The notes below the pieces were generated by a model. That model made no database searches, was not told where the DNA came from, and saw nothing but the letters and a program-made list of their open reading frames with translations. Positions 53,405 to 64,000 of a stretch of DNA of 64,000 bases are shown here, in pieces. The stretch is taken from assembly GCF_035594125.1 (NCBI RefSeq), contig NC_087192.1, positions 971,001 to 1,035,000 of the forward strand, given 5' to 3'. Position 1 is the first letter of the stretch. Each line of letters starts with the position of its first letter. Position numbers and translations under genes: made by a program. The stretch is from Scylla paramamosain. Lineage: Eukaryota; Arthropoda; Malacostraca; Decapoda; Portunidae.

Positions 53405-53935
53405 AGTGAGATTTAGGGACCATTCTGAAACACTCATAAGAACTATTACCCAAGGCCACAGAGACGATTAGTTAAGTTTTCCAATGTATTTTTTCCCGAG
53501 ATTGTGATGATGTGATGGTGGTGGTTGTAGTTAGTAAGGATGAGAGAACAGTGGTCTCTGGAGGGCTCTATTCTGAAACACTCCTCTCTAAACTTATTTT
53601 GCGAAGGTCACAAGAGAGAGAGTCGAGTCCTCATGACTGTCTATTTCTCGAGATTGTGATGATGTAATGGTGATGGTTGCAGTTGTTAATAATGAGAGTA
53701 ATGAGATCTAGGGACTATATTCTGAAACACTCTTCGCTCTCACCATCATTACTTTCCAAGGCCACAAAAATGATCAGTCGAGTTCTCATGAGTGTTTTTT
53801 TTTTTCCCATTGCTGATGTAGAATCTTTGTTAAACTGTCGCTAGCATCATGAGAACTCCCTTGAAGACTCTCAGAAGCTCTACTGTAGCGTGATGAAGGA
53901 GATAAGGAGATGTTTGGGAATACTAATGGTGGTGG
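53405..53935 (+). repeat. Three successive family A fragments
   Basis: CTGAAACACTC recurs at 53424, 53571 and 53719, each followed by a worn AAGGCCACA..GATGATTAG segment and, in the first two, by a GATTGTGATGATGTGATGGTGGTGGTTG segment. This suggests local duplication of one element about 147 bp apart. Confidence 0.58.
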
Positions 53936-55855
<1,920 letters not shown>

Positions 55856-56030
55856 TGTAAGAGGTGGTCTGCAACGAGGGGCAACAACAGACACCACCCC
55901 TCATCCCTCATCTCCCCTCTTCCCCCCCCCAAAAAAAAGGGCCAGTTGGGGTGCCAGTCCCAAAGACCACACACTCTTCAATACTATAAGAAGCGTCTCG
56001 GAACCCTCCTGTTGACAGACCTTTAAGCAC
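55856..56030 (+). repeat. Family B interspersed repeat
   Basis: GTAAGAGGTGGTCTGCAACG, GAGGGGCAACAACAGA, GGGCCAGTTGGGGTGCCAGT and CGGAACCCTCCTGTTGACAG are shared in order with 43566-43705. Confidence 0.58.
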
Positions 56031-56464
56031 AGGCAGGAGGAAACACAGGAGCCTCGTGTAGTGTTATCGTGTCCAGGGTTAACTTGACTGACCTTGGGCG
56101 CGTCGAGGGGAGCGCAGGGGCGAGGGACGAGCGGTTCAAGACCAGGGAAGGGATGACGGATGGGCACAGGGCGGCGGGACACATATGGCTCACAGTCACA
56201 AGAAGCAACTCTGCTCTGACTTGTGGTAATGACGCCTCTTGTTCCCAGTGTACGAGGCTGCATCGAGGACACACCGTTCGTATCTGGGGTGTTCGCTGAT
56301 TTTTTTTTCTTTTTTCTTTTCTTTTTTTTTTTACGTCTTCGTTGTGAGGAATATTCATGAAACAAGCGTGCCTGTGTCGCTTAGTAAGCTTAGTCCTGGT
56401 GGTCACGTGGCGGACTCGTGACTGCCAGCTAAGCCCTCCCGGAGACAGCTTATGCAAATAGTTC

Positions 56465-56722
56465 GTTCCAAGGGCAAGACTCACACTTTTCTCATCTCAG
56501 GGCAAGAACCCCACACTGTTCCTCCACACCTCAGGGCAAGACCCACACTGTTCCTCCACACCTCAGGGCAAGACCCACACTGTTCCTCCACACCTCACGG
56601 CAAGACGCACACTGTTCCTCCACACCTCAGGGCAAGACCCACACTGTTCCTCCACACCTCACGGCAAGACCCACACTGTTCCTCCACACCTCAGGGCAAG
56701 ACCCCACACTGTCCCCACCTCA
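56465..56722 (+). repeat. 32-bp minisatellite, eight copies, open in three frames
   Basis: The unit GGGCAAGACCCACACTGTTC plus CTCCACACCTCA repeats eight times. The later copies alternate GGGCAAG and CGGCAAG. Because 32 is not a multiple of 3, one frame reads three different peptides in turn with a 32-residue period; the + strand frame 56452-56835 stays open for 127 codons. Confidence 0.9.
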
Positions 56723-56838
56723 CACTGGCCACACATCACACTCAGGGAGGCCAGTGGCTGCTTGGTTTGGTTCTTAGCGAGACGCGAACTTCATCAAGCC
56801 AAGAAACAAGCAAGAACGTGACCTCTGCGCTTTAGAGT

Positions 56839-56879
<41 letters not shown>

Positions 56880-56985
56880 TCATGTCTACAGCCTCAAAGA
56901 CGCAAAATAAACAATACTTAAGAGCTGCTTCATCATCAACACACCCCCAAGAGGTCCTTCCTCCTAAAACACTCACAGCGCTGGG

Positions 56986-57016
<31 letters not shown>

Positions 57017-57202
57017 GAGTCTTTTAAAAACCCAACGCCACACTCAAGATGAAGAAAACGGATTCATTATAAGATTTTCCAACACATTCAAATGCCACGA
57101 ATATTACAATAATTTTCCCATCGACGTTAACGATAAGTGAGAGAAATAAAATAAAATTATATTGATTTACAAGCTGACAATGTTTCCATCAGTGCAGAAT
57201 TC
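56723..57202. other. Intergenic, no gene
   Basis: (TG)n 56840-56873 and (AC)n near 56987-57010; otherwise nothing recognised. Confidence 0.6.
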
Positions 57203-57389
57203 CTCCGTCAGATGGCAGTGTACTCGCTTGGTAAGTCCATAAATTAGCCAGTAGAGGGCAGAGGCGACAGTGCCAGTCACAACAGTCGCTCATAGAGGGC
57301 AGTGTGATCTCTCAGTAAGTACTTGGCTTTGCTGACAGAGGGCAAAGCTTCCTATCCAGATTGCCACTTTCACTCCTAGATGGCATGAT

Positions 57390-57390
<1 letters not shown>
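57203..57390 (+). repeat. Five AGAKGGC motifs spaced 43-41-43-41 bp
   Basis: AGATGGC 57210-57216, AGAGGGC 57253-57259, AGAGGGC 57294-57300, AGAGGGC 57337-57343 and AGATGGC 57378-57384 all lie on the + strand. The second sits in CCAGTAGAGGGCAG, close to the known CTCF core (CCASYAGRKGGC). Spacers 1 and 3 share CAGTGT....C..GTAAGT, so this may be a worn ~84-bp dimer repeat. No function is shown by sequence alone. Confidence 0.7.
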
Positions 57391-57392
<2 letters not shown>

Positions 57393-57444
<52 letters not shown>

Positions 57445-57580
57445 ATATAATTACACTTGCTAATGTCAATGTTTCTTGTATTAGATTTAAATTGTGCCTG
57501 AAAAAATCTTGGCTTGGAAAAGGCTAGCTACGGCTCATCATTATTATCTCTATTATTTGAATTGCATGTTGGTGTCTATG

Positions 57581-57677
<97 letters not shown>
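57393..57677 (+). repeat. (CT)n pair
   Basis: (CT)n 57393-57442 and 57582-57677, the second with a single CC break, lie directly after the AGAKGGC array. Confidence 0.92.
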
Positions 57678-57679
<2 letters not shown>

Positions 57680-57788
57680 ACTCCACGACCTTGAGTATCG
57701 TGCCTTTTGTACATCGGGTTGTAATCATGTAATTAAAGCCTCGTCACCCAACAACATGCGTGGCGGGGAGAGGGATGCCTTGCGCCGC

Positions 57789-58021
57789 CGCGATGCTGAA
57801 ACGCTCTGCTCTCTCACCAGGACTGTTTTCAAAGGCCACAGAGATGAAATGCCGCGTTCCCAAGACTGATTCTACTGTCAGTAATATAGAAATGATGTTA
57901 ACTTGTCACTTGAACCGCAAAAATACCTTTAAAACCCGTGTTACTTCAACTCCTAGAGCTTTTTGGATGTGGATGTGGTGGTGGTGGTGGTGCGGCGCAG
58001 GAGTGTTTCAGAATGTGGTCA
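57789..58021 (+). mobile_element. Family A element with internal (GGT)n growth
   Basis: It runs from CGATGCTGAAACGCTCTGCT to GGAGTGTTTCAGAATGTGGTC. The GTGGAGGTGCGGCGC segment has grown into GGATGTGGTGGTGGTGGTGG. Confidence 0.75.
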
Positions 58022-58217
58022 TGAGAGAAACAAGCTGGCGGAGGATTACTGAACGTACTTGCTGGTAAAAAAAATGATAGATAGATAGATAGGTAAGTAA
58101 ATAAGTAAATAAGTAAACTGAGTAAACATAACAAAAATGGGTAAATAAAATAATGAAATAATATGTTAATAAAAAAAATAGAGGAATCTGAGTACAGTGG
58201 GAAAATTGATATTACGA

Positions 58218-58221
<4 letters not shown>

Positions 58222-58285
<64 letters not shown>

Positions 58286-58316
58286 ACACCGCCAAGACAA
58301 AAGCCCCACCCGCCGG

Positions 58317-58352
<36 letters not shown>

Positions 58353-58432
58353 ACACACACACGGGCTGCAGTGGCGGCCAGACCCAATACTTGTGGGGGC
58401 CGCGGGCGAAGGAGCTGGGGACCCCACCCCCA

Positions 58433-58492
<60 letters not shown>

Positions 58493-58605
58493 CCTGCTCC
58501 TTACTCGCTCATTGACGGGGGAGGGAAGGCACAGGGCCATCCCGACTCCCACGCCTCTCAACACTTGCATAAACTGTTGTGATGGGCAATGGGTGCAGGG
58601 CGGGG

Positions 58606-58682
<77 letters not shown>

Positions 58683-58721
58683 GGTTTATCGTCAATGTCA
58701 ATGTCGCTAACCTTGACTTTG

Positions 58722-58760
<39 letters not shown>
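58222..58760. repeat. Microsatellite cluster
   Basis: (TC)n 58222-58284, (AC)n 58319-58361 and 58434-58490, (TG)n 58609-58678 and (AC)n 58724-58760. (TG)n followed by (AC)n can fold back on itself. Confidence 0.93.
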
Positions 58761-58771
<11 letters not shown>

Positions 58772-58965
58772 GTTCCATATTCTGAAACACCTCTGCGCCG
58801 CACCTCCACTGCTTTCAAAAGGCTCTAGGTGAAGCTACACGGGTCTTAAGGATGATTTTACGGTTTCTACATTCGTACCACGAGAACACACTCCTGAGAA
58901 CTGGCTAATCATCTCTGTGGCCTTTGAAAACAGTCGTGGCAAGAGATCAAAGCATTCCTGAAGGG
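58772..58965 (-). mobile_element. Family A element, reverse copy
   Basis: It opens CATATTCTGAAACACCTCTG and closes GAGATCAAAGCATTCCTGAA. Confidence 0.74.
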
Positions 58966-59234
58966 GCAACCTGTCTAACTCTTCCCTTGCACACACAAAC
59001 ACACACGCTGTCCTCCCTCCCACATCCTTCCCTATCTCCCCATATACAGTGTTTACGGCCGGGGCAGAGGCGGGGGAGGAGTGACAGGCGCAATAAGGAA
59101 ATACTGGAGCCGCGTGGGAGTAAGACTGCTGCTCGTGGTTGGGTGATGTGGGTGAGTGTGTGGGAGACAGAGCACGGTTCGCCACGCCTCGTATTGGTGC
59201 CGCTATCTCGTTCCTGCGTTAAGGAAAGGAAGAC

Positions 59235-59545
59235 GTGGTGGTGGTGGTGGTGGTGGTGGTGATTAGAAGTAGAAGAAAAGGATGAAGAAGCTGATGATGA
59301 TGAAGAAGAAGAAGAAGAAGAAGAAGAAGAAGAAGAAGAAGAAGAAGAAGAAGAAGAAAGAAAGAAAGAAAAAAAATAATTAGAAAGAAAAGGAGTAGAA
59401 AACAATAATAATAATAATAATAGTAATAATAATAATAATAATAATGAGAAGAAGAAGAAAAGAAGAAAAAAAGAAGAGAAAAAAGAAAGAAAGAAGGAAA
59501 GAAACAAACAATAACAAGAACAACAATAAAAAGAAGAAACTGAAT
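59235..59545 (+). repeat. Trinucleotide cluster
   Basis: (GGT)n 59235-59262, (GAA)n 59304-59357, (AAT)n 59405-59446, then purine-rich GAAGAAA sequence. Confidence 0.9.
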
Positions 59546-59749
59546 AACACAGGTGAGGAAGGTGAGCGGGAAAAGAACACTGTGATGCAAGTTATATGTA
59601 CGAAAAACACTGTTGGTGACAAGGTTAAGGGTGAAACAACAAATGGTCTTACAAAACTATGTTGAATCTTCAGTTACAGAGGAGGGAGACACAGCAAATT
59701 CTACATTAAGTTCTCTCGCGTCGAAGTTACACAAGAAAAGACTCGAAAT

Positions 59750-59956
59750 TTAACCCTTTGACTACCACTCGTTACATTTTTCCCTAATTACCAATCTCTC
59801 TAAGGCATCTTTACTTGTTTTACAGCCACATATAGTCTGGGAAGAAATTGCAAAATGTATTCTTTTTCATTGCTAACTTTCTTGTAGATGCTTATAAAGA
59901 TTTCATGCTTTGCTTCTGGTGTTCCTAATTGTTTGGTGTCGCAGTGAAAGGGTTAA
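59750..59956 (-). mobile_element. TTAA-flanked short inverted-repeat element (piggyBac-like MITE), intact copy
   Basis: TTAA is followed by CCCTTTGACTACCACTCG; the other end reads GCAGTGAAAGGG then TTAA. Ends that start CCC at a duplicated TTAA are the mark of piggyBac-class elements. The 199-bp inside aligns end to end, in the other orientation, with 7919-8092. No coding capacity. Confidence 0.7.
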
Positions 59957-60039
59957 CGTTCTCTTTCTGAGATTGGAAGTTATAAAAGAAAAGAAAAAAA
60001 AGAAATTATGTATTTTTTGATTTTTTGATTTATTTTTTT

Positions 60040-60110
60040 CATGCAAGAGGGGCACACTGGCCTAGGACAACAAAAACTCTATACCATTCCAAGGTGCCAA
60101 AGTTGCAGTG
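60040..60110 (+). repeat. Family B fragment
   Basis: GCAAGAGGGGCACACTGGCC, GGACAACAAAAACTCT and AAGGTGCCAAAG match the first half of the family B repeat. Confidence 0.45.
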
Positions 60111-60349
60111 AACGAGTAACAGCAGGAACAGCTACATACTACGTGCATCTGTCTCCCTTCGTCCCCGTGTGCGCCTCTACCGTGACTAAGAAGATTACTG
60201 TAAGCTGCCAACACTCCCCGCCTCATGACTTATGGGTACACTGACACGAGGAACGAAGCACTGGTGAGGAGTATGGAAGTTTTTTTTAAGACTACTGTAC
60301 TTACTCTATGCTCAGTATTTCAGCCTCGTGCTTCTTTGAGATACAGGTC

Positions 60350-60775
60350 AATATTCTGAAACGCTTCTTCACCGCATCCTGACTACTTTCAAAAGGCTCT
60401 AGTTGAAATTACACGTGTTTTTAAGTGTTTTTTTACAGTTTTAGTGACTGATTAACTAGGCTTCTTCATTGTACACAGGAGAAACACTCTTGAGAAACCG
60501 GTTAATCACTTCTGTGGCCTTTGGAAATGATCGTGGTGAGAGAGTCGTGGTGAGAGCCTGTCTTCAGAAACGCTGTGCTCACTCACCACGACCATTTTCC
60601 AAGGCCACAGAGATAGTTAGCCGAGGTCTCTCGAATGTTCCTCCTGTTTATAAGGTAGAAATCTTGTTAATCTGTCATTAGAACCGTAAAAACACCCTTA
60701 AAAACCCATGTCATTCCAAACAGAGCCTTCTCAAAGTAGCGGAGGGGCGGCGCAGAAGTGTTTTAGAATCAGGCT
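60350..60775. mobile_element. Head-to-head pair of family A elements
   Basis: A reverse copy (60350-60556, opening ATATTCTGAAACGCTTCTTC) is joined to a forward copy (60558-60775, opening GTCTTCAGAAACGCTGTGCT and closing GCAGAAGTGTTTTAGAATCA), giving an inverted repeat of about 425 bp. Confidence 0.76.
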
Positions 60776-61392
60776 GAACTAGGGACCATTAGGATACTCA
60801 TTTACCGTGCACTGCCTCGAGGAGACCCGCTAAAGGCAGTGTGCAGGTCCGTACGGTAAGGTGACACGCGGTCTCGCTCACTCCTCGCCACGCAGGAAGG
60901 CGGACGACAGGCGGCAACTGAAAGCGAGAGCGCGTCCAAGCAGGTGTTGTTGATATGACGTGGTGTTGTGCTGTGTTGCTCTAGATGCATGACACAGAGA
61001 CAGACACACACACACACACAGACACACACACACACACACACACACAATGACTGGGATTGATTGACACACGAGGCTGATGAGTTCACCTTTATTGCTTCAT
61101 TAGGTATAGTACAGGTTCGTAAGACAGGTGGGTACAGGTGACAAAAATTGGCAGAAAAAAAGGACAATTCAATAAGGAGAAACAAAATTATCCAAAATGA
61201 CGAAAAGAAAAGGAAAACACACAAGCACACAAATACAAAACTTGGACTAATACATACAAAATAAAGTTGAATCATAAACTATCATTGAATCTTACGAAGG
61301 AAACATCGAAGTAAAGGAATAATGAGGAGTTTAATGCACCAATCCAATAACAAGTTACTGCTCATATCTCGACACTTTGTTCCCCCAGCAGG

Positions 61393-61465
61393 TCTGCTTT
61401 TCAAAGGCCACACAGAGATGACGAGTCGGTTGTTATGCGTGTTAATTTTCCTACTGATGGTTCAC
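61393..61465 (+). mobile_element. Family A fragment
   Basis: TTTTCAAAGGCCACACAGAG followed by TTTTCCTACTGATGG is the left-central part of the element. Confidence 0.45.
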
Positions 61466-61874
61466 AGTAATTGGCCTCTCTCTCTTAATTCTCCTTCCTT
61501 CCATAGTTCTTTTTGGGAAGGACATTAAGAGTGGCCTTTATATCTATTTATCTATTAATTTATTTGTATCTCCTTGGTGGATAAAAAAAAAAGATAAAAA
61601 AAAAACAAAAGGTGAATAAAAAATTGCCACTGGAATTATGAAAAGTTTGGAAAATCATCAAAATTTCTACCAGACTAAATACAAAGCAGTCGAATTAGGC
61701 GTTGGAATGCCTCAGAGTAGTGCCCTGAGTGGTGCTGGGATTGCTGTTGTTGTGTTTATTTCAAGAGGAAAAATCTGAACCAGAGATGAAAAGTACAGTA
61801 CACGGGAACCTTTTCCTGTACATTATGTCGCTTTGTCTCTTCCATTCATCAGACTGTAGTGAAAATAACAGATT

Positions 61875-61998
61875 TTTCAGGGATATTTTCATGATTCTAG
61901 TGATCTTCCAGCAAGCGTTCAGCATCATCAGAAACAAAAACACGACTATTCATCTCTGTGACATTGAAAACATTCCTGACGAGAGAACAAAGCGCTAA
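61875..61998 (-). mobile_element. Family A fragment, reverse
   Basis: GGGATATTTTCATGATTCTA and CATCTCTGTGACATTGAAAA followed by GACGAGAGAACAAAGCGCT match the reverse element. Confidence 0.45.

Positions 61999-64000
<2,002 letters not shown>

Overview
This is a eukaryotic window with split genes, canonical GT..AG introns and an extreme load of simple repeats. (TC/GA)n, (AC/GT)n and (TA)n tracts of 50-160 bp recur every few hundred bases. The microsatellite density, the CR1/Jockey-like LINE tails, the very dense short inverted-repeat element family and the two transporter genes suggest a decapod crustacean (crab or shrimp). This assignment is an inference; no species-level marker is visible.

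Two protein-coding genes can be rebuilt exon by exon, and they converge. Gene 1, + strand, 13479-25461, has 11 coding exons and encodes a 501-residue SLC7 light-chain amino acid transporter (LAT / y+LAT type). It has the GSGIF substrate motif and the cysteine used to bind the 4F2hc/CD98 heavy chain. As given, exon 7 carries one extra G that breaks the frame. Gene 2, - strand, 47600-35057, has 10 coding exons and encodes a 497-residue SLC22-like (organic ion transporter) major facilitator protein with an unusually short first extracellular loop. Both are solute carriers of the plasma membrane. No shared pathway can be claimed beyond transport.

Layout: 1-13.2 kb is intergenic and made of microsatellites, a 22-bp minisatellite and many short inverted-repeat elements. 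13.5-25.5 kb is the SLC7 gene, whose intron 8 holds a complete 3.2-kb hAT-type transposon with a perfect 8-bp target duplication. 25.5-35 kb is the convergent intergenic region, with SINE-like and LINE fragments and a trinucleotide-built minisatellite. 35-47.6 kb is the SLC22 gene, whose introns hold a diverged ~80-bp satellite, LINE tails, a PIF/Harbinger-like element and inverted-repeat elements. 47.6-64 kb has no supported gene. It holds microsatellites, a piggyBac-like TTAA element, a 32-bp minisatellite open in all three frames, and an array of AGAKGGC motifs spaced about 42 bp apart.

Most long open frames in the window are read-through of microsatellites (Ser-Leu, Glu-Arg, Thr-His, Cys-Val, Tyr-Ile repeats) and are not genes. 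No tRNA, rRNA or CRISPR feature was found. Promoters and first untranslated exons of both genes could not be located.
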